A stretch of 64,000 bases of DNA, taken from NCBI GenBank assembly GCA_035695105.1, contig DASSEV010000020.1, positions 1-64,000 of the forward strand, read 5' to 3'. Positions within the stretch are counted from its first letter, which is position 1, and every line of letters begins with the position of its first letter. Both the position numbers and the translations under genes were made by a program. The notes beneath the pieces are model-generated. The model worked only from the letters and a program-made list of their open reading frames with translations, was not told the DNA's origin and made no database searches. This document shows positions 17,241 through 24,907 of the stretch, one piece after another. The DNA comes from JAICYJ01 sp035695105 (GTDB taxonomy: Bacteria; Actinomycetota; Thermoleophilia; Gaiellales; JAICJC01).

Positions 17241-19079
17241 GTGACGAATTCGTCCCAAACGTATCCGCCCCGGCTGCTCCGGTTCGTCATCGCAATCGTT
17301 GCGGTGACGGTGCCGGTGGCGGTCGGGGCGGTCTTGCATATCGTCTCCGAACCCCCCGGCGCAGGCACCGCCGTCGGCGTGGCGCTGTTCTTCGTCGCCG
17401 CGCTCGCCGCGGAGTACAAGCCGGTTCCGCTGGACGAGACGGGCGCTCGCACCGTCTCGCTGGCCTTCGTCTTCCTGCTCTCGACCCAGTTCCTGTTCGG
17501 CTGGGAGTACGCGGTGCTGGCCGCCATCATCAGCATGGCGGTCGTCCAGTCCCACGACCGGGCGCCCCTGCTGCGGCTGGTGTTCAACGCCTCGTCGTGC
17601 GGCCTGTCCGCGTTCGTCTCGGCGGCGCCGGCGTTCCTGCTCGGCTGGACGGTGAGCCCGCACAGCGCCGAGCGGCTGGCGCTGCTCGTCTTCCTCGGCG
17701 GCGCCGCGTACGTGATCACCAACGTGGTCACGGTGGCGATCGCCGTTTCGATGTTCTCGGGCAACTCGCTGCGCGCCATCCTCGAGGACTACGTCCGCCA
17801 CTCGGGCCCGGCCTTCGGGATCATGGCGTTCATCGCCGCCCTGGCGACCTCGCTGTGGATGGTCAACCCGCGGCTCGAGCTGCTGCTGGCCGGTCCGCTG
17901 TTCGCCCTGGCGCTCTACCAGCGCTACGCGTACCGCACGGTGATGGCCACGCGCGACGCCGAGACCGACGCGCTGACGCTGCTCCGCAACCACCGCTCGT
18001 TCCAGACCGACCTGCGCGAGGCGCTGGCCATGGGGGCGTCCACCAGGTCGGCGTTGTCGCTCGTGCTGATCGACATCGACAACTTCAAGAGCATCAACGA
18101 CCGGTTCGGCCATCCCGTCGGCGACCAGGTGCTGATGACGCTCGCCGAGCTGATGCGCGAGGAGTACGGCGACGGGCAGTCCTACCGGATCGGAGGCGAG
18201 GAGTTCGCGCTGCTGCTGCCGGACGACGGGGAGCAGGAGGCGTACACGGCCGTCGAGCGCCTGCATGCGCGGCTGTGGCAGACCAGCTTCCCGCACGCGG
18301 AGCCGGTGACGGTCAGCGCGGGCATCGCGTCGTATCCGACCAGCGCGAGCGACCGGGACCAGCTGTTGCGGGTGGCCGACGGCGCCCTCTACTGGGCGAA
18401 GAACCACGGCAAGAACCGCTCGTGCGTGTACAGCCCGTCGGTCGTCCGCATCTATTCGCCGGAGGAGCTGGCCGAGACGGCCGAGCGCCACGCCCGCTTG
18501 AAGGCGGCCGAGGGCCTGATCCGGGTGGTGGACGCGAAGGACACCTACGCCGGGGCGCACAGCCAGTCCGTGTCGCGGCTGGTCGAGGGGATCGCCCGCG
18601 CGATGGGCCTCGACGAGGAGACGGTGGAGCAGGTGCGCCTGGCCGGGCTGCTGCATGACCTCGGCAAGATCGCCATCCCCGACCGGATCCTGCAGAAGCC
18701 GGACAAGCTCGACCCCGACGAGCTGCGGACGATGCGCGAGCACGCCGAGCTCGGCTACCGGCTGCTCGAGGGCCTCGGCGTGTCCCCGGTCGACCGGTGG
18801 ATCCGCCACCACCACGAGTGGTGGGACGGCAGCGGCTACCCGCTGGGACTGGCCGGTGAGGACATCCCGCTCGGCTCCCGGATCATCCTCGTGGCAGACG
18901 CCTTCGACGCGATGACGTCCGACCGGGTGTACCGGGCGGCGGGCACCTCCGCCGACGCGGTTGCCGAGCTCCGGCGCCGGTGCTGGACGCAGTTCGACGC
19001 GCGGGTCGTGTCGGCGCTCGAGAAGTATCTCGCCTCGCTGGGCGAGGAGATCCCCGACCAGCAGTCGGCAACCGCCTGA
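17241..19079 (+). CDS. Membrane GGDEF / HD-GYP cyclic-di-GMP protein
   Basis: A 612-residue bifunctional c-di-GMP protein. The first ~215 residues form a membrane sensor of about six hydrophobic segments. A GGDEF diguanylate cyclase domain follows at about 245-390, with the active-site motif GGEEF at 318-322 and VLIDIDNFKSINDRFGHPVG upstream. An HD-GYP phosphodiesterase domain spans about 425-595, with LLHDLGKIAIP near 471 and HHEWWDGSGYPLGLAG near 524, the complete canonical metal-site set. I see no RxxD inhibitory site just before GGEEF. Both activities therefore look intact. The GTG at 17241 opens the membrane region. The stop overlaps the DUF5317 start (TGATG). Confidence 0.93.
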   Translation: MTNSSQTYPPRLLRFVIAIVAVTVPVAVGAVLHIVSEPPGAGTAVGVALFFVAALAAEYKPVPLDETGARTVSLAFVFLLSTQFLFGWEYAVLAAIISMAVVQSHDRAPLLRLVFNASSCGLSAFVSAAPAFLLGWTVSPHSAERLALLVFLGGAAYVITNVVTVAIAVSMFSGNSLRAILEDYVRHSGPAFGIMAFIAALATSLWMVNPRLELLLAGPLFALALYQRYAYRTVMATRDAETDALTLLRNHRSFQTDLREALAMGASTRSALSLVLIDIDNFKSINDRFGHPVGDQVLMTLAELMREEYGDGQSYRIGGEEFALLLPDDGEQEAYTAVERLHARLWQTSFPHAEPVTVSAGIASYPTSASDRDQLLRVADGALYWAKNHGKNRSCVYSPSVVRIYSPEELAETAERHARLKAAEGLIRVVDAKDTYAGAHSQSVSRLVEGIARAMGLDEETVEQVRLAGLLHDLGKIAIPDRILQKPDKLDPDELRTMREHAELGYRLLEGLGVSPVDRWIRHHHEWWDGSGYPLGLAGEDIPLGSRIILVADAFDAMTSDRVYRAAGTSADAVAELRRRCWTQFDARVVSALEKYLASLGEEIPDQQSATA

Positions 19080-19657
19080 TGTTCCTGCTGCCGGTGATCG
19101 CCCTCGGCGTGGTGGTGGGGCTGGCGCTGGGCGGCCGGCTGGGACGGATCGCGGACATGCGGCTGCGCGCCCCCTGGCTGTTCTACCTGGCGATCGCGCT
19201 GCAGCTGCTGGCGTTTCCGTCGATGTTCATGTCATGGCGCGCGAGCGAGGGCATCGCCACCGCGCTCTCGATAGGCTCGTACGCCTGCCTGCTCGCGGTC
19301 TTCCTCGCCAACCGGCGGCTGACCGGCATGCCGATCGCGGGCGCCGGGATGATGCTGAACCTGGCCGCGATCCTCGCCAACGGCGGGCATATGCCGGCGC
19401 TGCCGGGCGCGATGCGCGACGCCGGCCTGACATACACCGGGGTGCACAACAACAGCGTCGCCGAGGCGCATCCGCATCTGTCCTGGTTCGTCGACCGCTG
19501 GGCCGCTCCCGATTGGCTTCCGTGGGGCAACGTGTTCTCGGCCGGCGACGTGCTGATCGGCATCGGCGCCGTCGTGCTGATCGCGTCGGCGATGGGTGCA
19601 AGGCTGCCGTTCCGCGGATCGGCGCCTGCGGCAGCGGACGCCGACGGCCCGGCGTAG
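19079..19657 (+). CDS. DUF5317 membrane protein
   Basis: A 192-residue membrane protein with four or five hydrophobic segments and the DUF5317 pattern: LALGGRLGRIADMRLRAPWL, then FLANRRLTGMPIAGAGMMLNLAAILANGGHMP and FSAGDVLIGIGAVVLI. The loop with NNSVAEAHPHLSWFVDRW faces one side of the membrane. Function is unknown. It is translationally coupled to the c-di-GMP gene (ATG at 19079 overlaps the TGA at 19077), so it may act with that sensor. Confidence 0.85.
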   Translation: MFLLPVIALGVVVGLALGGRLGRIADMRLRAPWLFYLAIALQLLAFPSMFMSWRASEGIATALSIGSYACLLAVFLANRRLTGMPIAGAGMMLNLAAILANGGHMPALPGAMRDAGLTYTGVHNNSVAEAHPHLSWFVDRWAAPDWLPWGNVFSAGDVLIGIGAVVLIASAMGARLPFRGSAPAAADADGPA

Positions 19658-19707
19658 ACGCCGCCACACGCGTCGGCGGCCGTGATGCTTCCGTAACAGC
19701 CGCGTAT

Positions 19708-19934
19708 GTCACGGTCGCCGCTCGAAACCGTCACGGCCCCCGCGACGGTGTCCAACTCCTGTCGAGTGGGCGTGACCGTTCTGTGAGCTTCTCGTGACAC
19801 CTCGGCGGCCAGGCTAGGCGAACCCGGGCGGCAACCCAACTATTGGAGACCAACACCGGTCGGGTGGATGTGACCGTGGCGTTGCTGAGTCGTGACGGTT
19901 CTCACCGGCGCGGAGGTGTCACTGAGTCGTCACG
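19708..19934. promoter_or_regulatory. Cluster of GTGAC/GTCAC motifs in a 286-bp gene-free gap
   Basis: The gap between DUF5317 and the copper fusion gene holds at least seven GTGAC or GTCAC pentamers (near 19708, 19730, 19772, 19794, 19870, 19892 and 19929), several as GTGACCGT or its complement ACGGTCAC. There is a near-repeat CTGAGTCGTGACG (19885-19897) and CTGAGTCGTCACG (19922-19934). No gene is visible in the gap. It could be a multi-site binding region for a transcription factor or a decayed repeat. Confidence 0.35.
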
Positions 19935-19942
19935 CGCCGGTG
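19903..19942 (-). terminator. Hairpin at the end of the copper operon
   Basis: CACCGGCGCG (19903-19912) and CGCGCCGGTG (19933-19942) form a perfect 10-bp stem with a 20-nt loop, directly abutting the stop of the leftward copper gene (19944). Position and strength suggest a terminator for that transcript, without a T-run. Confidence 0.6.
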
Positions 19943-19943
19943 T

Positions 19944-22379
19944 TCAGCCCGGCGGCTTGACGGGCGGTGCCGAGTTGAAGTCGAAGTAGCGCTCGTGCAT
20001 GAAGTGCGCCGCCGTGACCATCCACAGGCGCTGCACGAGGTGCGTCCGCCGGTCGACGATGATCCGGAAGAACGTCGGCCCCTCGGGCACCGCCAGCGTC
20101 GCATCGATCGACCGCGCGTTGGCTGCCCGCACATAGGCGGCGACCGCGCCCTGCGCCCAGAAGGGGTCTGGCACGCGCACCGGCTCGGTCGATCGCTTGA
20201 TCCAGCTCCCGTTCTGGAGATCCCACCGGTCGCGCCCGATGATCCGCGACTGGATGCCTCCGAGCACGTCGATCAGCAGCCGGTCGGGCGCCTGCACCGT
20301 GAAGTGCGTGGCGACCGAGTGCACCGGATCCGAGGCGATCACGTTCTGGATGCGCACGCTGTTGAGGCGTCGTAGCGCCGTTGCCGTCTGGCGAACCAGC
20401 GCCGACGCCCGGGGGGCGTCGGCCGCCGGCAGGTCGAGCGTCCCCGAAACCGCCGGCCGTCCGGGCCGCAGGACCCGCACCGGCATCGGCCCAGCCGACG
20501 GCGAGGCGGGCGCCTCCCAGCAGACATCGACCGCCTGCCGGCACGGCGTCGCGACCGTTCCGCCCACGAGGATCGCCAGCATTCGCGGCGCCGAGCCGTC
20601 CGCGCCGAGCACGGTGAAGCGAACCCGCCGGCGGCCCTCGCGCTGCGCTGCGACGGCGAGGTCGCCAGCCTCGGCCGCAGCCACCGCTCCCGCCTGCGCC
20701 GGCATCGGGGGCACGCCCGGAGCCCGCTTCGGACCTCCGATCCGCAGGGTCGCTCCCCACGTCCTCGCGCCCGATGCGATCTGTGCCGTCAGCGCGCCGG
20801 GCTGCACACCCTGCACCCAGGCCAGCCACGCGTGCGGCCCGGCCCGCACCAGCCGCACCGGCTGGGCCCCGCCGTTCTGGCGCTGCAGCACCAGGGTCGG
20901 TTGCGTGGCGCCCTTCGGCAACGAGACGCCGACGGCGTTGGTGCCCGCCGTACCCGGCCACACCGAGACCGTCGCCCCCGGACGTGCGCGCACGACCGCG
21001 GGGCCACCTGCGGGCGGCGGCGCGGCGGCGCTCGCGGCAGACGGCCGGCTGCCGGGCGGCAGGTTCGTGAGCAGCGCGACGGCGGCCACCACCGCCGTCA
21101 GCACGACCAGCTCGCCGGCGATCGACCTTCGCAGCAGCGAGAACCGCCGGAACAGCAGCCGGCTGCGCGACGCCAGCATCAGCGTCACGGCGAACAGCAC
21201 CGTCTTCACGATCAGCGTCCGGCCGTACGACGTCGTCCAGATCTGGGAGACGCTGGAGAGCTCCCACAGCGCGCGGACGGCGCCGCTGATCGCCAGCGCG
21301 CCCACCGACACCACCGCGATCCGCGAGAAGCGGCCGGCGATGTCGGCTCGCACCGCATCGCGCTCGGGCTCGGGAAGGCCGCGCGTCGCGTGCGGGGTGA
21401 CGACGAGCAGCTGGAGCAGCCCGCCGATCCAGACCGCGGCGGCGGCCACGTGGATCGTGTCCACGATGATCGCCAACGTTCCCCGCCCCGGATCGCCGGC
21501 GTGCCCGCTGATCCCGGGCGCGGCCAGCGCCCAGACGCCCGCGGCCGCGGCCGGCACCGCCAGCAGCGCGGTCAGCCGCCTGCCATAGGGTACCGCGGCG
21601 TAGGCCAGCGCCACCAGGATCGTGAAGACGGCCGTCACGTCGATGCCGCGGCCGAACTGCCGCCCGAAGCGCGTCGCGTTCAGCGCCGAGGCCACCGGCC
21701 CGCGGTGGTCGAACGCCTCCCAGAAGGTCACGCCCGCCACCTCGGATCCCTGCCTGGTCAGCGCGATCCATCCACCCGCCAGCACGAGCACCGCCGACAG
21801 CGCGAGCACCTGGTTCGCGCGGTGCCGTTCGCGGAGGGACATCAGCCGTCCGCGCTCGCCTCCCACCGCTCTCGCCGCCGGGGCGTACACCGCGACCCGG
21901 TAGACCACCCCGCCCACCAGCAGCAGCAGGCCGGCGAAGTACACGAACCGCGCGCTCAGGAACGGCCAGTCGAGCGGCGTGCTCTGGGACGCGGCCTGCG
22001 GCGGCGGTCCGCCGCTGCCGACGCCGATCGCATAGACGCCCGCGATCAGATGCCCGTCCGTCGAGACGATCGACCAGTGCACGGTGTAGTCACCGCGCGG
22101 CAGGTTGGGCTTCAGCGGGATCACCAGTTGCTTGACGTTTCGAGGAGCGTTCCGCGGCGAGCCGGCCATCACCGACGTGCCGGCGTCGTTGACGACGTCG
22201 GTCCCCCCGGAGACCGGCCGCACCTGCTGGTCGAAGGTCAGCACGAGCTGCCGCGGCGCGGTCGCCACGCGGGTGCCGGACGCCGGAGTCGTCGAGAGCA
22301 GCGTGGCGTGCGCGAGCGCCGACGCCGGCCACACCAGCGGCGCGCAGAGCGCCGCGGCGATCAGTGCCGCCCGCCTCAG
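19944..22379 (-). CDS. CopC-CopD copper protein with YtkA-like and LolA-like C-terminal domains
   Basis: An 811-residue fusion. Signal peptide residues 1-23 end in SALA, leaving His24 as the mature N-terminus (HATLLSTTPASG). With the second His in STDGHLIAGVY this matches the CopC copper site. CopC spans about 24-120. A CopD membrane domain of about eight segments follows at 150-430, with DTIHVAAAAVWIGG containing the conserved HxxxxxxWxGG. Then come a beta-rich YtkA/FixH-like segment (about 445-540) and a C-terminal part resembling LolA/LprG-type lipid-carrier folds (about 670-811). The start is unusual: the frame-consistent start is a CTG at 22379 overlapping the ycnI stop (CTGA). GTG at 22334 would destroy the signal peptide. 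Likely role: copper binding and import. Confidence 0.85.
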   Translation of the reverse strand: MRRAALIAAALCAPLVWPASALAHATLLSTTPASGTRVATAPRQLVLTFDQQVRPVSGGTDVVNDAGTSVMAGSPRNAPRNVKQLVIPLKPNLPRGDYTVHWSIVSTDGHLIAGVYAIGVGSGGPPPQAASQSTPLDWPFLSARFVYFAGLLLLVGGVVYRVAVYAPAARAVGGERGRLMSLRERHRANQVLALSAVLVLAGGWIALTRQGSEVAGVTFWEAFDHRGPVASALNATRFGRQFGRGIDVTAVFTILVALAYAAVPYGRRLTALLAVPAAAAGVWALAAPGISGHAGDPGRGTLAIIVDTIHVAAAAVWIGGLLQLLVVTPHATRGLPEPERDAVRADIAGRFSRIAVVSVGALAISGAVRALWELSSVSQIWTTSYGRTLIVKTVLFAVTLMLASRSRLLFRRFSLLRRSIAGELVVLTAVVAAVALLTNLPPGSRPSAASAAAPPPAGGPAVVRARPGATVSVWPGTAGTNAVGVSLPKGATQPTLVLQRQNGGAQPVRLVRAGPHAWLAWVQGVQPGALTAQIASGARTWGATLRIGGPKRAPGVPPMPAQAGAVAAAEAGDLAVAAQREGRRRVRFTVLGADGSAPRMLAILVGGTVATPCRQAVDVCWEAPASPSAGPMPVRVLRPGRPAVSGTLDLPAADAPRASALVRQTATALRRLNSVRIQNVIASDPVHSVATHFTVQAPDRLLIDVLGGIQSRIIGRDRWDLQNGSWIKRSTEPVRVPDPFWAQGAVAAYVRAANARSIDATLAVPEGPTFFRIIVDRRTHLVQRLWMVTAAHFMHERYFDFNSAPPVKPPG

Positions 22380-22912
22380 GCCGCCCGCCTCCGCTGCGCC
22401 CGCAGCGCGAGCACCAGGGCAACCGCACCGAGGGCGACGCCGGCGCCTGCCAGCACACGCGCCGCGGTGTCGCTGTCGTTGGACGCCGACTCCACGTCCA
22501 CCACGGGGGAGTGCCACAGCCTCGTCGACCCATCGGCGAACGTCTGCAGCGCGGTCAGGCGCACCTCGCCCGTCGAGTCGGGCACCGTGCCTGCGAACTG
22601 GAACAGTGCGAGCCCGCCCGGCGGCACGTTGCCGCCCTGCCATGACAGCGAGACGACACGACCCGCCTGGTCGCGCACGACCTGCGTGCGGAATCCGGGC
22701 GTGTTCGCGGCGCCCTCGATCACCAGGCTGGACGGCACGGTCAGCCGCACACCGGTCAGGTGCTGGGTGGTGGACTCGTTCGGCGACTTGACAGTGAACA
22801 GCACGTCGGAGCCCGGTGCCGCCGTGTCCGGCGTGAGCTCGACGTGTGCTGAGGCGCTCGACGGAAGCGCGAGCGCCAGGATGGCGGCGACGCTGATGGC
22901 GCGTCGGACCAT
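22376..22912 (-). CDS. ycnI: YcnI/DUF1775 copper-binding protein
   Basis: A 178-residue exported protein of the YcnI family (PF07987). The signal peptide ends in SASA, exposing His23 as the mature N-terminus (HVELTPDTAAPGSDVLF). In characterised YcnI proteins that His coordinates Cu(II). The beta-sandwich continues through GGNVPPGGLALFQFAGTVPD to about residue 145, followed by a single C-terminal membrane anchor (VLAGAGVALGAVALVLALRA) and basic residues. It is thus held on the outer face of the membrane beside CopCD, with which its stop overlaps. Likely function: copper chaperone or scavenger feeding CopC. Confidence 0.92.
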   Translation of the reverse strand: MVRRAISVAAILALALPSSASAHVELTPDTAAPGSDVLFTVKSPNESTTQHLTGVRLTVPSSLVIEGAANTPGFRTQVVRDQAGRVVSLSWQGGNVPPGGLALFQFAGTVPDSTGEVRLTALQTFADGSTRLWHSPVVDVESASNDSDTAARVLAGAGVALGAVALVLALRAQRRRAA

Positions 22913-22941
22913 GGCGACCTCCTAACCGTGGTAAAGACGGG

Positions 22942-23445
22942 TCAGGCGGTCAGCGGCGGCGCTCGGCCGCGCGCCGTGGCGCACGCGGTGCCCGATGGGA
23001 CGTCGATGGCCGTCGGACGCTGCGGCGCCGTCGGGCGCGGCCGCACCGTTCCGGCGAGGGCCCGGGCGGCGGTGGCGACGGTGTGCCGGTCGATGCGGTG
23101 CACGAGCCAGGCGGCCACCACCGCCAGGGACAGGTGCAGGGCCAGGGATCCGTTCGCTCCGCCGTGCGCGGCCGTGCCGGCCGCGAGCAGCGCGAGATGT
23201 GCGGCGCCCTGGGCCACCAGCATCGCTGGGATCAGTGCAGCGAGCGAGGCCTCGGACGCATGCTCTCCGCGTGCGGCCACCAGCCGCCAGCCGGCGAGCA
23301 GGACTGCGGTCGCGACGGCGGAGCCGGCCAGCGCGGGAAGCGCCCACGCCGGGTCGCTCAGCGCGGAGACGCCGCCGTGGGCCACCGCCGCCGACGTCGC
23401 GGCCAGGCCCGCGAAGCTGAGCGCGCGAAGGCGGCTGGCGACCAT
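22942..23445 (-). CDS. Small membrane protein of the copper operon
   Basis: A 167-residue protein with four hydrophobic segments. The histidines in AVAHGGVSA, GAAHLALLA, TAAHGGANGSLALHLSL and LVHRIDRHT are spaced along the membrane segments and could bind metal. I do not recognise a family; small His-containing four-helix proteins often accompany ycnI/copCD loci. The ATG at 23445 lies within a near-palindrome (23442-23458). It is the first gene of a leftward operon with ycnI (29-bp gap) and copCD, so a role in copper handling is inferred from context. Confidence 0.72.
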   Translation of the reverse strand: MVASRLRALSFAGLAATSAAVAHGGVSALSDPAWALPALAGSAVATAVLLAGWRLVAARGEHASEASLAALIPAMLVAQGAAHLALLAAGTAAHGGANGSLALHLSLAVVAAWLVHRIDRHTVATAARALAGTVRPRPTAPQRPTAIDVPSGTACATARGRAPPLTA

Positions 23446-23458
23446 ACCTGCAGTATGG
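23442..23458. promoter_or_regulatory. Inverted repeat at the start of the copper operon
   Basis: CCATAC and GTATGG flank a 5-bp spacer (CTGCA). The left arm contains the start codon of the first copper-operon gene. The shape is reminiscent of copper-responsive CsoR-type operators, which have TACC/GGTA arms, but the match is partial. Confidence 0.35.
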
Positions 23459-23489
23459 CACCCGGCCGCCGCCCGGCTCGTCGTCCCCG

Positions 23490-24881
23490 CTACGCGACCA
23501 GATCGAGCGGAGTGAACGAGCCCGCGCCCGGGATCACGTCCATCGGGTCCGTGCCCATCCAGTTCGCGAGCAGCGCGGTGTAGATCTGCCGGTAGTCGGT
23601 CGGCACCTTGAGGTTGCCCCACTGGTCGAGATCGCTGTCTGCGATCCCGGGAAACTCGCCGGCGAGCCCGGCCTTGGCGTGGGTGCCCACGACCAGTGCC
23701 AGCCCACCCGCCCCGTGGTCGGTGCCGCCGCCACCGGAGCTGTTGTCCTCGACGCGCCGCCCGAACTCGCTCCACACCAGGGTCAGCACGCGGTCGGCGA
23801 GACCGCGCGCCTCGAGATCGGCCTGGAAGGCCGCCAGCGTCGTCGACAGGCGCGTGAGGTTCTGTGCCTGGCGGTCCACCTGGTCGTCGTGGAAGTCCCA
23901 GCCATCGTCGAAGGACAGGCAGGCGACCCGCATGCCCAGGTTCGAGTCGAGCATCCAGGCCAGGTTGGCCATCCGCCGGTCGAAGTCGGTGGCCCCGTAG
24001 CCGAGGCCGGTGGGGGGCAGCGAGGGCTGCGTCAGCGCGGCCAGCCGGTTCGCCACGTTCACCGCGCCGCCGATCGATTCGTCCGCGGCGGACATGGCCA
24101 CGTTCGACGCCGTCCGCTGCGTCAGGCCGGACAACGCGCTCACCATCAGCTGCGGATCCTGCCAGACGGTATCCATCGTGAACTTCGCGTCGTCGACGCT
24201 CGAGAGCACCGCCACCGGGTTCTGGGCGCTCTTCAGCGAGCCATCCAGCGACCAGCCGGCCGACACTGCCTGCAGCGGGTTGTCCGCCGCCCCGTTCTGA
24301 TCGACCCAGCGTCCCAGCCATCCGGTCGCGGGGTCCGGGTCGAGCTCGCCGGCCTGCCAGAACGCCCGGGAGTGGAAGTGCGACAGGTCGGGCGGCATGT
24401 AGTCGACGGCCGGGATGACGGCCATCTTGCCGGCGTCGTACAGCTGCTGGAACCCGGTCGCCGCGGGATTCCAGGCCCAGTCCGGCGTGGCGGCGGGGCC
24501 GGCCAGGGGCAGGCAGCTCTGCGGCTGCAGCCCGATGTTCGGCCGCTTGGCCGCATACGCGGCAGCATCGCTGCCCGTGACCGGCACGAGCGTGTTCAGT
24601 CCGTCGTTGCCGCCGTCGAGGAAGATCGACACGACGATCGGATCGGTGGCGGGCGTCGCAGCCTGGGCCGACGCCGCCTCCCAGATCCGGTTCCACGAGA
24701 CCATCTGGGCGCCGTAGACCGTCAGGAACGCGATCGCGCCGTTGCGGAGGAAGTCGCGGCGGCACATGCCCGCGCTCTCGCCCTCGAGGACGGCGCGCGG
24801 GATGGGCACGACCTGGCCCTGCCGGCGCAGGAGCGCCCGACGCTGGGTGACCTGCCAGTCATTGCATCCGCAGTGGTTCAT
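23490..24881 (-). CDS. DUF1501 protein, Tat-exported
   Basis: A 463-residue DUF1501 family protein, a sulfatase/alkaline-phosphatase-fold relative. The N-terminal region has the twin-arginine motif CRRDFLRNGAIAFL after an unusual cysteine-bearing start (MNHCGCNDW). The core follows: VVSIFLDGGNDGLNTLVP, the metal-site-like FLDGGNDG, then DGWDFHDDQ, LVWSEFGRRVEDN and GTDHGAGG, all DUF1501 signatures. Function is unknown across the family, but it is nearly always paired with DUF1800, as here (26-bp gap). Both are probably assembled outside the cytoplasmic membrane. Confidence 0.9.
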   Translation of the reverse strand: MNHCGCNDWQVTQRRALLRRQGQVVPIPRAVLEGESAGMCRRDFLRNGAIAFLTVYGAQMVSWNRIWEAASAQAATPATDPIVVSIFLDGGNDGLNTLVPVTGSDAAAYAAKRPNIGLQPQSCLPLAGPAATPDWAWNPAATGFQQLYDAGKMAVIPAVDYMPPDLSHFHSRAFWQAGELDPDPATGWLGRWVDQNGAADNPLQAVSAGWSLDGSLKSAQNPVAVLSSVDDAKFTMDTVWQDPQLMVSALSGLTQRTASNVAMSAADESIGGAVNVANRLAALTQPSLPPTGLGYGATDFDRRMANLAWMLDSNLGMRVACLSFDDGWDFHDDQVDRQAQNLTRLSTTLAAFQADLEARGLADRVLTLVWSEFGRRVEDNSSGGGGTDHGAGGLALVVGTHAKAGLAGEFPGIADSDLDQWGNLKVPTDYRQIYTALLANWMGTDPMDVIPGAGSFTPLDLVA

Positions 24882-24907
24882 GTCGGTTCGCTCCCGGAGT
24901 CCCGTGG

